This document shows, in pieces, positions 1 to 8,365 of a stretch of 64,000 nt of DNA; position 1 is the stretch's first letter; every line of letters starts with the position of its first letter. The position numbers and the translations under genes were made by a program. This DNA is from Mesorhizobium sp. ORS 3324. Its GTDB lineage: Bacteria > Pseudomonadota > Alphaproteobacteria > Rhizobiales > Rhizobiaceae. Under the pieces are notes generated by a model. That model made no database searches, had not been told where the DNA came from, and saw only the letters and a list, made by a program, of their open reading frames with translations. The DNA lies in assembly GCA_000824825.2 (NCBI GenBank), contig LM655170.1, forward strand, positions 40,212 to 104,211, read 5' to 3'.

Positions 1-412
1 ATATTTTGCCGCGGACGACGAAACGGCCGAGTATGGTTTCGGCTGGCTGTGTCTTCCTTGCCTCCATGGCGAGGCCTACCGTCAAGTCGGGCTTCACTCC
101 ATCGGCGTCTCGAAAACTAATGGCCACATAGGTAAGGCAGGCTTCGCGCCGAAAATCGCCCTCTCCACGGGCACCGAGGCAGTACCCCTGTACTGTGCGC
201 CTCGGACCGCTTCTGCGACGACTCTCACCAGCGACTGGATTGAGGTTCATGTAGCGTCCGCTGGCGCCGGTGAGCACCACCTGGATCATGTCCAGGATTG
301 TTGATTTGCCCGACGCGTTTTCACCAAGGACACCGACGTGGCCGCTAACCGGAATATCTTCGACAGTGAACGAATGCCAATTCACCAGCGTGAGATGCAC
401 GAGTTCCATCAT
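1..412 (-). CDS. jetC: JetC, SMC-like ATPase of a Wadjet defence system (N-terminal part only)
   Basis: The first 137 codons of a minus-strand gene are visible; the rest lies beyond the left edge. The protein starts MMELVHLTLVNWHSF and carries a P-loop GENASGKST at residues 30-38, the arrangement expected at the N-terminus of MukB/JetC-type SMC ATPases. The start ATG (412-410) overlaps the jetB stop (ATGA type), so the genes are translationally coupled. In Wadjet systems JetC is the DNA-extruding motor that, with JetA and JetB, recognises small circular DNA for cleavage by JetD. JetD would be expected further left and cannot be checked here. Assignment rests on the ATPase motif plus the jetA-jetB neighbours. 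Confidence 0.85.
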   Translation of the reverse strand, partial: MMELVHLTLVNWHSFTVEDIPVSGHVGVLGENASGKSTILDMIQVVLTGASGRYMNLNPVAGESRRRSGPRRTVQGYCLGARGEGDFRREACLTYVAISFRDADGVKPDLTVGLAMEARKTQPAETILGRFVVRGKI

Positions 413-1059
413 TGCAATTTTTCCTCGACGGGACCGAGCTGGCGGGGTTCATAGTCTTCCAGCGCAACCTGCTCCTCAATGCGCCTCAACGCGTCGGATC
501 CGGAAACAAGCTTGATTATCGGCCGGACCACCACCTCCCGATCCTGAAGGACACGATCGAACTCTCCGAGCCAGATCAGGTTGCGCGAAGCAAGATCCTC
601 AAGAACGTCTTGGAACCTCGACTGGGACACAAGCATCTTTGTGCCCCTTTCGGCCATTTCCCTGTATTTCTCGTAGAGGGCGTTAAATGTGGTCAAGACC
701 GTCGCACGCTCTTCAACGTTGCCCTGGTTCGCTTCGTCCTGCCAATGAGCCGCTGCCACCAGAAGCACGATAGTCTCGTCAGCCCTCATTTTTGGTGTTG
801 ACGACATCTCCTCATCATCAAGCACAATCCCCGCCCACTGTTCGTCTTGCTCGCGGTGGACGCGGTAGCCAATGCAATCAAAGAAATTGTCGATCACTTT
901 TCTGAAGCGACTATCCATAATTACATCATAGACGGTCGCCACACCCCGATCGCCCGAATAGACGAATTGATGACGGAGGAGGTATCGGCAAGCTTTCCGA
1001 AGGTCGGCACCCTTGTCCCCGCCGTATCGGGCCTCGACCTCCTCGAACTCAGTCAGCAT
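409..1059 (-). CDS. jetB: JetB, DUF4194 (MukE-like) subunit of Wadjet
   Basis: This is a 216-residue soluble protein with the features of the DUF4194/MksE-like family: an N-terminal helical part (MLTEFEEVEARYG), a central segment with the acidic stretch LDDEEMSS, and a C-terminal winged-helix-like half ending in VVRPIIKLVSGSDAL. In Wadjet complexes this subunit bridges the kleisin JetA and the DNA. It overlaps jetA by 11 bp upstream and jetC by 4 bp downstream, the tight packing typical of jetABC operons. No frameshift or missing section is apparent. Identification is from family resemblance and gene order, not a database search. Confidence 0.85.
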   Translation of the reverse strand: MLTEFEEVEARYGGDKGADLRKACRYLLRHQFVYSGDRGVATVYDVIMDSRFRKVIDNFFDCIGYRVHREQDEQWAGIVLDDEEMSSTPKMRADETIVLLVAAAHWQDEANQGNVEERATVLTTFNALYEKYREMAERGTKMLVSQSRFQDVLEDLASRNLIWLGEFDRVLQDREVVVRPIIKLVSGSDALRRIEEQVALEDYEPRQLGPVEEKLQ

Positions 1060-2575
1060 CCACGCCTCCAGCCATGGCAGCCCGTCTCCGGATGAGGAAG
1101 TTACCGCACTTTATCCACTCGCTATCATGCTGATGTCCCTGAGAGTCATCCACGATCTCAAACGCCGCCGCGATAGAAGGCGGAACTTCGCCCGGTTTGG
1201 TAAACCGTCGGATCACATCGAATGCAATGAATGAGTCTACGTCTTCTATCTCCAGGAAACGTGCCTCTTTCGTCACCGCCAGCGGAACTTTATCATTTAG
1301 CCATTGCAGTAGTTGTTTCTCGTCTGGAACGATTCTTTCCATGTACTGCTTCTTGAGTTTCTTACGCAGCGCCAGCAACGGATCCAGGACTTTGGGTGGG
1401 ACCGCCATTGACTCCAGCGCCTTACGTGGTTGCCGCGGCTGCGCGAGGTGCCTTTCCGACCACGGCGTTCGCATCGGCTCGACCGGGAGGGGTACCCAAG
1501 CGAACTCAGAAAGGGTAGGGCGCTGGTCCATTACATTGTGAAGCCGGTGTATGAGCGATGCGGCCCGGCTCGAAATGCCACTGCTCCCTTGTTCCGCATA
1601 TTTGACCGTGTTGCGGAGTCGCTGTTCGAGCTGCCGGCGAAAGATGGCGATCCGGTCGAACATCTCGCCGATGCCATCAAAGACTTCCTGAATCGATAGA
1701 AGGTCGGTCTCTGCTGTTCTAAGCCCATCCTCGTGGGTATCGGCCATTCCGCTCTCGACATAGCCCGAAGCGATCATCTTCATGATTTCGGGGTGGAGAG
1801 AGATATCGCGAGCCAGGTCAAGGATGTGGTCCTTGAATCTAAAGGGATGATTGAAAGTGTGGATGGCTTGGAAGTCCTTTAGAACCAATTCACCGATGAA
1901 TTCCTGAAAGTAAGCGTCTACCCTCTCGCGCATGCTCCGCGATTCCATAATAGTCCGGCGGATCCGCCTCAGGTCCGAGAGGATCGCCCTGAGCGTCTTG
2001 AGAAAGGCGGTGGCGTGTTCTCTCGCCTGCACCACGGCATATGCAGCATCCACGGCGTCCTTTCCTGAAGACCCTGGCTGGAGTCTTGCCGCCAGCTCCA
2101 GACTTTGTTTGACGTTGACAACGACGCCACCAAAGCGCTGGCTCACGTCGGACTTCAGACTGGACAGGAGCTGCATGACCAAGCTTGCCCCCATGGGCAT
2201 ATCTACGGTCACTCGTAGCCCATATTCTTCCTCTTCGAGCCAACCGGTCTGGATCAGCTTCTGGTAGGCAACACTTGCGACCCGCAACGCTGTTTCCGCA
2301 GCCTCATTCGCCTCGCCTGCAAACTTCAGCCGCCGACGGCGCTTTGACACTAAGTCGGGAAGGCCTTCACCAACATCGTCGCCCTCGGCAACAAGCTCAG
2401 GCTTTCGTTTGATGAGATCGTAGATTGCGTGGACGACTTCCTGAGGCGTAGGGAAGGATGCTCCACGAGAGAAGAAGCGCTCGTAGGCATCTAATAACGC
2501 CGCCTCATAGAGGAATCGGAATTTGCGTGAAAAGATCAGAAACGCGTCATCATTAAGATAACGAAAAAGTGCCAT
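1049..2575 (-). CDS. jetA: JetA, kleisin-like (MukF/MksF-type) subunit of Wadjet
   Basis: A 508-residue protein, first gene of the operon. The N-terminus (MALFRYLNDDAFLIFSRKF) is followed by a winged-helix-like domain, a long helical middle (roughly residues 150-330, many heptad-like Leu/Ile positions) and a C-terminal domain, matching the Wadjet JetA family. It resembles the DUF5716-like JetA branch more than DUF3375, but the subtype is uncertain. JetA dimerises with JetB and closes the JetC ATPase ring. The proposed start is the ATG at 2575; the 430 bp upstream hold no intact gene, so the operon promoter is probably there. The reading frame is intact. Confidence 0.82.
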   Translation of the reverse strand: MALFRYLNDDAFLIFSRKFRFLYEAALLDAYERFFSRGASFPTPQEVVHAIYDLIKRKPELVAEGDDVGEGLPDLVSKRRRRLKFAGEANEAAETALRVASVAYQKLIQTGWLEEEEYGLRVTVDMPMGASLVMQLLSSLKSDVSQRFGGVVVNVKQSLELAARLQPGSSGKDAVDAAYAVVQAREHATAFLKTLRAILSDLRRIRRTIMESRSMRERVDAYFQEFIGELVLKDFQAIHTFNHPFRFKDHILDLARDISLHPEIMKMIASGYVESGMADTHEDGLRTAETDLLSIQEVFDGIGEMFDRIAIFRRQLEQRLRNTVKYAEQGSSGISSRAASLIHRLHNVMDQRPTLSEFAWVPLPVEPMRTPWSERHLAQPRQPRKALESMAVPPKVLDPLLALRKKLKKQYMERIVPDEKQLLQWLNDKVPLAVTKEARFLEIEDVDSFIAFDVIRRFTKPGEVPPSIAAAFEIVDDSQGHQHDSEWIKCGNFLIRRRAAMAGGVDAD

Positions 2576-3004
2576 TTGTGGCGTTTACCCCAAGCTGCCC
2601 GGTCACTTTTATGCCACTGCTTAGTGGGTCAAACAACCCGAGGAAGGCACGTAAAGCAATATTTGGCGGCCTTTGACGCAACATCTTTACTTAAAGGGGC
2701 GCTAACTATCGTCTCAAGCGAGCTGAGGAGTCAGTCAGAACCCACAGAATCCAGCGCGAACTCCGGCCACAGGAACCGAGCCTCGGGGTGGCGAGCGAAA
2801 CATCCTCCGCGTTCACAATGACAGCGCACTCAAGTCCGGACGCGATGGCCGCTTACGCCTATCCGCTTCCTGGACGAGGTTCAATAGCGTGTCCCCGCGC
2901 CATCTAACGATGCTCCGGAGTACGGGCCGATTTTGTGCTCTGCCACAAGGCCAAAGAGCCGCCCGTACGTCATCTGCGGGGACACGTCGTCATGACCTTT
3001 GATT
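2576..3004. other. Gene-poor stretch upstream of jetA
   Basis: No convincing gene is seen. A short plus-strand ORF at 2576-2821 (81 codons) has no recognisable motif and is probably chance. On the minus strand, about 2881-3010, a frame outside the recombinase fragment reads a GHDD motif followed by a Tyr six residues later (GHDDVSPQMTYGR). This may be the frameshifted tail of the relict recombinase at 3005-3343. The jetA promoter should lie near 2576-2700, but no clear -35/-10 pair was identified. Confidence 0.5.
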
Positions 3005-3343
3005 TCATTGCGAAAAAAGCGGCTTTGCCCACGCCTCGCCCGCGCTTTGCCCACGGTTCAAAACCGCGGACGAGTACTGCTTAGGTGAAAACCTGCGGCG
3101 CAATCCATGAAGCGTGTAGCCCTCAGGAATTCCGGCCTGGAGGGTCCAATGCCGAATCATGCCTGTCAAGCTCTTTTCTGAGAAGGGCTTGCCATACGCG
3201 CTTTCAGGACGGTGCCGCCTTTGACTAGTAGCGCAATGGCGGCTTTTGCTTCCATCGATCCAAACCGGAACGAATGCTTCCGGCTCAACCCGACCTTGGA
3301 GCATGAGATCGGGGCGGTGATCTTCTTGCCGCACCGCGTTCAT
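3005..3343 (-). pseudogene. Relict tyrosine recombinase, C-terminal fragment
   Basis: The 112-codon frame contains GKPFSEKSLTGMIRHWTLQAG followed by GYTLHGLRR, the characteristic HxxR box of rhizobial phage-type integrases. The N-terminal core-binding domain and the first catalytic Arg are absent. After HGLRR the sequence stops resembling the family, and the catalytic Tyr is not in this frame. A GHDD...Y-like string appears in another frame about 110 nt downstream, consistent with a frameshift. It lies between the xre gene and the jet operon and is best read as debris of an earlier integration event. The boundaries are those of the open frame and are approximate. Confidence 0.65.
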
Positions 3344-3357
3344 GGATCATTGGCCGG

Positions 3358-3591
3358 TTAGGTGCGGAGCAATCTGACTCCAGGGCGATTGCCATTAGTG
3401 AATTCTACCCCCTCTGTCTCAAGGACAGCCCGAATCTTATCTTGGGTCTCGGCAGCCACGACCGCAGTGCGCTCACTGTCGCTCTCGCAGCGCTTTATTG
3501 TCGGAATAGAGACGCCAGCCCGACGGGCAAGCTCCGCTTGTGAGAGACCGATCAACGCTCGGGCCGCCCGCATCTGTGCCGCAGTTACCAA
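3358..3591 (-). CDS. XRE-family helix-turn-helix regulator
   Basis: This 77-residue protein consists almost entirely of a Cro/CI-type HTH: ALIGLSQAELARRAGVS (about residues 12-28) followed by the recognition helix PTIKRCES. Small single-domain XRE proteins of this type are common in rhizobial integrative elements and probably bind DNA as dimers. The gene is divergent from the Tat-signal-like gene at 3739, and two perfect inverted repeats lie just upstream of its start, suggesting autoregulation. It sits 14 bp from the relict recombinase. The target genes are unknown. Confidence 0.85.
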   Translation of the reverse strand: MVTAAQMRAARALIGLSQAELARRAGVSIPTIKRCESDSERTAVVAAETQDKIRAVLETEGVEFTNGNRPGVRLLRT

Positions 3592-3609
3592 TTCTTCTTG
3601 ATCCCTTTA

Positions 3610-3646
3610 GATCATTCCTCTATGATCCAAAGGTATCAAAGATACC
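3610..3646. promoter_or_regulatory. Two inverted repeats upstream of xre, candidate operators
   Basis: GATCAT at 3610-3615 and ATGATC at 3622-3627 form a perfect inverted repeat with a 6-bp gap. GGTATC at 3632-3637 and GATACC at 3641-3646 form a second with a 3-bp gap. Both lie 19-55 bp upstream of the xre start codon, in the divergent promoter region. The spacing suits dimeric XRE repressor sites. The function is inferred. Confidence 0.5.
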
Positions 3647-3738
3647 CTTGGCCCCTCTTTGGTCCGGGGTTCGGCTAGACGCGGTGTTAGTGCACCTCGC
3701 CTAGCCTGACCACGTCTAAGCTTCAGGGAGCTCGGATC

Positions 3739-4270
3739 ATGGCTGATTCCGACAATAGCACGACTCTGCATCCCGTCACCCGCAGGAGCCTACTTGCGCG
3801 AACGGCAATTGCAATGGCGGGATCGAAGCCAAAAGCTGTTGCCGACAGCGTTTTCGAAAGACACCATTCGAAGAATGTGATGATCGAGCTTGCCGATGGT
3901 AGTACCGTCACGCTGAATTCACTGGATTCGCTTCGCGATATGCTTTGCGAAGGTTCTGTCGATCCAGCAATTGGCGCGAAGGTCGAGGCCGAGCTGCTAG
4001 CTCATCAAAGGCGATGGGATGCCTTCGATCGTGCAATTGGCTATTCTGCCGCGTTGCGCGCTGAAAGTGAGGCGGCCGATCGCGCGGAGCCGTTGCTTAA
4101 GGCGTTGTCAGAAACGCCAGCAAAGTTCCCTTGCCGGAGTGGTAGCTAAGCTCGATGCCATACTCAGGGAAGGGCAGCCGTCAAAGGATGATGATGAACT
4201 TCCCTGGCCGCAAATCCGCTCAGCCTTGGAAGATATTGGTCGGATCAGCGAGCGGACGACGAAAAGTTAG
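3739..4270 (+). pseudogene. Small Tat-signal-like island protein, broken by a +1 frameshift
   Basis: The first frame (3739-4149) encodes a protein whose N-terminus, TRRSLLARTAIAMAG, resembles a twin-arginine signal, then continues with a hydrophilic helical region. At AAGTTCCC (about 4122-4129) the frame shifts: the bases that follow encode SLAGVVAKLDAILREG in the +2 frame, which stays open to 4270. Removing one T would give a single product of about 176 residues. Similar Tat-like small proteins sit next to XRE regulators and integrases in other rhizobial islands (from memory). It could be a true mutation or a sequencing error. No enzymatic motif is seen. Confidence 0.6.
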
Positions 4271-4458
4271 CTCCATGGAGCTGACTCGAATCTTCTGATA
4301 AGTCTCACGGCGCGAAATCGGGGACTACATTTCAGCTGGGGAATAAATCAGAGCAGAAAGGGATACAGGAGCGTACACAACGGCCATGCGCTATTCCAGC
4401 AATTTCGACGATGCTTGCCCTGACGTTGCAATCGCACGTCGCAATCTGGGCATGAGCG

Positions 4459-4791
4459 ATGAAAAAAACTCAGTTATTGATGCGTCCGAGAACGGTCGCC
4501 GAAACACCACTGCGGCTCGACGATTTGCCCTTGTTCGCTACCGATCAGCAGATCGCCCAGGCGATTGTCGGTCGCGAGAATGCGGAAAGGTGGATGCGCG
4601 AGCGACTGCCGACCCTATCTTGCAAGCCGGGCTTCCCGGCGGTTGACGATTTCCATGGCGGTCGGCCTGTTGCTCTCGTACGCCATTTCTACGAAGGTTA
4701 TTTTGGCACCGCCCAGTCGCCGGCAGCGGCGCCAGGCAGAGCGGACGCAAGTCAATGGAAGACGAAGAGCAGACCAAGGCACCAGGGCTGA
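4459..4791 (+). CDS. Small probable DNA-binding protein coupled to the integrase
   Basis: A 110-residue protein containing LPLFATDQQIAQAIVG, then ERLPTLSCKPGFPAVDDFHGGR. This layout of a short helix pair plus a substrate-like loop resembles excisionase/MerR-type winged-helix proteins found just upstream of integrases in rhizobial elements. Its last 37 bp overlap the start of the integrase gene in another frame, indicating translational coupling. A role as recombination directionality factor or integrase regulator is inferred from position only. The ATG at 4459 is the first in frame; no strong Shine-Dalgarno is visible. Confidence 0.7.
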   Translation: MKKTQLLMRPRTVAETPLRLDDLPLFATDQQIAQAIVGRENAERWMRERLPTLSCKPGFPAVDDFHGGRPVALVRHFYEGYFGTAQSPAAAPGRADASQWKTKSRPRHQG

Positions 4792-5990
4792 AGTGGATTA
4801 AGCGCGCCAACGGCAGGACGCCGTTTTGGATTGCCGACGAAGCTGATGTGAAGAACGGCTATATCCCGAAAACGGTGAACCTGTATTATCTCGCCGATCA
4901 GCCCGAAATGCTGAAGGCGAAGTGCGATTCCCTGCAAGCGGAAATGCTTCTCTGGCGTACCGGCTACCGTGCCGATCCGCTGAAGTTCGATGGCTCGATC
5001 AAGTCGCTGCTGATGATCTATGAGACACACCCGCGAAGCACCTATCGGAAGCTACGACCTGGATCGCTCCGGCCTTACAATCACTATCTGAAGAACCTGA
5101 AGGGCCACATCGGCAGCGTCCGTATCGATCAAACTACTGGCGTCGATCTCATGGACTGGCACGACGTGTGGTCGGAGAATGGCCGATACCTCGCCGCCGC
5201 CACCACGGCGCGCGCAGTGCTGTTTGCCGCGGTGAGCTTCGGGATCATGATGAGACTAGAAGGCTGTTCAACGCTGGCAGCCGTCATGCGCGCGACCGCC
5301 AAGACGTTGCCGCACCCGAAACCGCGCAACCAGTCCGCGTCGGCACAACAGATCATCGCTGCACGTGCCGCAGCCCACCGGAACGGCCGGCCATCATCGG
5401 CGCTTGCCTACGCCCTGTGCTTCGAGACGGTTTTGCGGCTTTGGGATGTAATTGGGCAATGGTGGCCGATGGACATGGGTGGTATTTCAGAAATCCTTGA
5501 TGCCGATCGAGATCTGAAATGGTTCGGCCTGCGATGGGAAGACATCGACGCGGACATGGTGCTTCACTACACGCCGTCCAAGACCGCCGACAGCTCCGGA
5601 GCGAGTATTTCCTATTCGCTGCAGAAAGCGCCGATGGTGATGGAAGAGTTGAAGCACTGGCCGGTTGAGCAGCGCACTGGCCCAATGATCGTTTCGGAAG
5701 AAAACGGCCTGCCATGGCGGGCTTCGATCTTCGCGCAGCGCTGGACGGTGGACCGCAAAGCGGCGGGCCTGCCGGCGACCTTGTGGGCTCGCGATCTGCG
5801 CGCGTCCGGTATCACGGAGGGCAGGGCGTCGGGCGCCAGGCTGGACGATACCAGCAAGGTCGCCGGACACACCGGGACCAAGACGACAGAGAAGTATGAT
5901 CGCGCCGTGTTGGAAGCCGCCGACCGCTTTGCCGAGGCGCGGCTTAAGCGCCGTGAACAGAGCGGTAACGGCAGCGGTAACGCGCGGTAA
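4755..5990 (+). CDS. Tyrosine recombinase (island integrase)
   Basis: A 411-residue integrase. The N-terminal part (about 70-190) is the core-binding SAM-like region. The catalytic domain shows Arg I in ETVLRLWD (R228), then WARDLRASG where the usual HxxR is RxxR (R346, R349), the GHTGTKTT box near residue 371 and the nucleophile in TEKYDR (Y381). It would insert or excise the island by site-specific strand exchange. It is the last gene before the core chromosome, ending about 125 bp before the penicillin-binding protein gene, so the attachment site probably lies between 5991 and 6115. No tRNA is seen there. The gene is intact. Confidence 0.88.
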   Translation: MEDEEQTKAPGLKWIKRANGRTPFWIADEADVKNGYIPKTVNLYYLADQPEMLKAKCDSLQAEMLLWRTGYRADPLKFDGSIKSLLMIYETHPRSTYRKLRPGSLRPYNHYLKNLKGHIGSVRIDQTTGVDLMDWHDVWSENGRYLAAATTARAVLFAAVSFGIMMRLEGCSTLAAVMRATAKTLPHPKPRNQSASAQQIIAARAAAHRNGRPSSALAYALCFETVLRLWDVIGQWWPMDMGGISEILDADRDLKWFGLRWEDIDADMVLHYTPSKTADSSGASISYSLQKAPMVMEELKHWPVEQRTGPMIVSEENGLPWRASIFAQRWTVDRKAAGLPATLWARDLRASGITEGRASGARLDDTSKVAGHTGTKTTEKYDRAVLEAADRFAEARLKRREQSGNGSGNAR

Positions 5991-6115
5991 CGGATTAAGA
6001 AATTCGCAAGGAATTTCAAATGGCTGGGCGGCCATCAATTTAACGCGCCTTTAAACCGCCGCATCTAGTCTGCAACCCAAGCGCCATCGGCACCGGGGGC
6101 AGACAAGCACAGCGC

Positions 6116-8365
6116 ATGGCGAACCGCAGAGACAGTCGCATCGAACCGAGCTTCGAGGGGACGCCGCGCGCGAAATCCTCCGACGGCTTTTCGGTCAGCG
6201 AGGAGGATCGCGTCGTGCCAAACCGCAAATCCGCCGCAAAGCGCAAATCTGCAAAGGCCAAATCGCGCGGTCGGGGCCGCGACCGCAGCCGGCACGGGCT
6301 GTTTTCCATCTTCGGCCGTCTGCTTTACTGGTGCTTCGTGTTCTGCATCTGGGGCGGCATCGCGGCGGCCGGCGTCGTTGTCTACTACGGCGCCAAGATG
6401 CCGGCGGCCACCACATGGTCGATCCCGGACCGCGCGCCCAACATCAAGATCGTTTCAGTCGATGGCGGGCTGATCGCCAATCGCGGCATGTCGGGCGGCG
6501 AGGCCGTCGGCCTGCACGAAATGTCGCCCTATATCCCCGAGGCCGTCGTCGCCATCGAGGACCGCCGCTTCTATTCGCATTTCGGCATCGACCCGATCGG
6601 GCTGACGCGCGCCATGGCCACCAATCTGCTCGGCCGGCACCTTTCACAAGGTGGCTCGACGCTGACGCAGCAGCTGGCCAAGAACCTGTTCCTGACGCCG
6701 GACCGCACGCTGGAGCGCAAGGTGCAGGAAGTGCTGCTCGCGCTGTGGCTGGAGCACAAGCACAGCAAGGACCAGATCCTCGAAATGTACCTCAACCGGG
6801 TCTATTTCGGCTCCGGCGCCTATGGCGTGGAAGCGGCCTCGCGGCGCTATTTCGGCAAGAGCGCGCGCGATGTCACGCTCTCGGAGGCTGCGCTTCTCGC
6901 CGGCCTGGTGAAGGCACCGTCGCGGCTTTCGCCGGCGCGCGATCCCAAAGCAGCGGAAGAGCGCGCGCAGCTCGTGCTCGCCGCCATGCGCGAGCAAGGC
7001 AAGATCAGCGACAAGGAATACAAGGTGGCGCTGAGCGCGCCCGCGACGCGCGCGCCGTCCTATTGGACCGGCTCGGAGAACTATGTCGCCGACACGGTCA
7101 TGGAAGAGCTTCCGGACCTGATTGGCGATGTGCGCGGCGACATCGTCATCGACACGACTGTCGACTTGACCCTGCAGAAGCTGGCCGAGCAGTCGATACG
7201 CCGGCTGATCGACGAGAGCGGCAAGAAGCTCAACGTCACGCAAGGGGCGCTGGTGTCGATCGACGATTCCGGCGCCGTGCGCGCCATGGTCGGCGGCTAC
7301 GACTATTCGACCAGCCAGTTCGACCGCGCCTCGGAAGCGCGGCGCCAGCCGGGCTCGGCCTTCAAGCCGTTCGTCTACATGGCGGCGCTGGAAGCCGGCC
7401 GCACACCGGACAGCGTGCGCAACGACGCGCCGATCAAGATCGGCAAATGGACACCCGACAATTACGGCGGCAAATATTATGGCAAGGTGACGCTGGCCAC
7501 CGCGCTGGCCAAGTCGCTGAACTCGGTGGCGGCGCAGCTCACCATGGAAGTCGGGCCCGATGCGGTGGTCGAGGCGGCGCATCGCATGGGCATCCAGTCC
7601 GACCTGCAATCGAACACCTCGATCGCGCTCGGCACATCGGAAGTGACGCCGCTGGAACTGACTGCAGCCTACGTGCCTTTCGCCAATGGCGGCTACAAGC
7701 CCGACATCCATTTCATACGGCGCATCACCACGGCCGGCGGCAAGGTGCTCTACGAGAACAATGGTGGCGGCGCGCCGCGCGTCATCAAGGCCGACATCGT
7801 CGGCATGATGAATTCGATGATGACGGGCACGGTCGAGGTCGGCACCGCCAAGAAGGCAGCCTTCAACTGGCCCTCGGCCGGCAAGACCGGCACCAGCCAG
7901 AATTCGCGCGACGCCTGGTTCGTCGGCTACACCGCCAACCTCACCACGGGTGTGTGGTTCGGCAATGACGACGGCAGCCCGATGAAGAAAGTGACCGGCG
8001 GCGCCTTGCCGGCGCAGGCCTGGCACGAATTCATGGTCGCGGCGCATGAGGGCGTGCCGGTCAGGCCGCTGCCCGGCACATGGAAGTCGACGCCGCCCGA
8101 TACGATCGTGCCGGACGAGATCCCGTCGACCGATGCCTCGCAGCCGCCGCCGGCGCCGCCAGCGCCGGTGGGCCAGTCGGCGCCTGTCGCCCAGGCGCCC
8201 GCACGGCAGGCTCGTCCGGCCCAGACCGTCGATGCCAACGGCTTCGACATGCCCAGCGACGGCGGCACCACCGCGTCGGTCGGGCATCCGGTGCCGCCCG
8301 GCGATGTCGGCGGGCCGACGAAAAAGCGCCGCACTTCGATCCTCGATATCCTGAGCGGCGGCTAA
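6116..8365 (+). CDS. Class A penicillin-binding protein (PBP1 family)
   Basis: A 749-residue bifunctional peptidoglycan synthase. A basic cytoplasmic tail (1-65) precedes one membrane segment (about 67-91). The GT51 glycosyltransferase domain has the catalytic Glu in IEDRRFYSHFG (E148) and the QGGSTLTQQLAKNL motif. The transpeptidase domain shows SAFK with Ser414, the SLN motif in AKSLNSVAAQ, and KTGTS with Lys590. The tail is Pro/Ala-rich and low in complexity. It polymerises and cross-links murein at the periplasmic face. It stands alone between the island and an SDR gene. The stop codon lies in the first arm of a palindromic repeat. Confidence 0.93.
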   Translation: MANRRDSRIEPSFEGTPRAKSSDGFSVSEEDRVVPNRKSAAKRKSAKAKSRGRGRDRSRHGLFSIFGRLLYWCFVFCIWGGIAAAGVVVYYGAKMPAATTWSIPDRAPNIKIVSVDGGLIANRGMSGGEAVGLHEMSPYIPEAVVAIEDRRFYSHFGIDPIGLTRAMATNLLGRHLSQGGSTLTQQLAKNLFLTPDRTLERKVQEVLLALWLEHKHSKDQILEMYLNRVYFGSGAYGVEAASRRYFGKSARDVTLSEAALLAGLVKAPSRLSPARDPKAAEERAQLVLAAMREQGKISDKEYKVALSAPATRAPSYWTGSENYVADTVMEELPDLIGDVRGDIVIDTTVDLTLQKLAEQSIRRLIDESGKKLNVTQGALVSIDDSGAVRAMVGGYDYSTSQFDRASEARRQPGSAFKPFVYMAALEAGRTPDSVRNDAPIKIGKWTPDNYGGKYYGKVTLATALAKSLNSVAAQLTMEVGPDAVVEAAHRMGIQSDLQSNTSIALGTSEVTPLELTAAYVPFANGGYKPDIHFIRRITTAGGKVLYENNGGGAPRVIKADIVGMMNSMMTGTVEVGTAKKAAFNWPSAGKTGTSQNSRDAWFVGYTANLTTGVWFGNDDGSPMKKVTGGALPAQAWHEFMVAAHEGVPVRPLPGTWKSTPPDTIVPDEIPSTDASQPPPAPPAPVGQSAPVAQAPARQARPAQTVDANGFDMPSDGGTTASVGHPVPPGDVGGPTKKRRTSILDILSGG

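Noticed and set aside
2576..2821. 81-codon ORF upstream of jetA
   Set aside because: No recognisable motif, Shine-Dalgarno or coding bias; begins at the jetA start.
5991..6115. tRNA gene as integration target
   Set aside because: No cloverleaf or CCA-like end was found between the integrase and the PBP gene.
6644..8287. Very long minus-strand frame opposite the PBP gene
   Set aside because: Arg/His/Asp-rich product with no domain. It mirrors the codon structure of the clear PBP gene on the plus strand.
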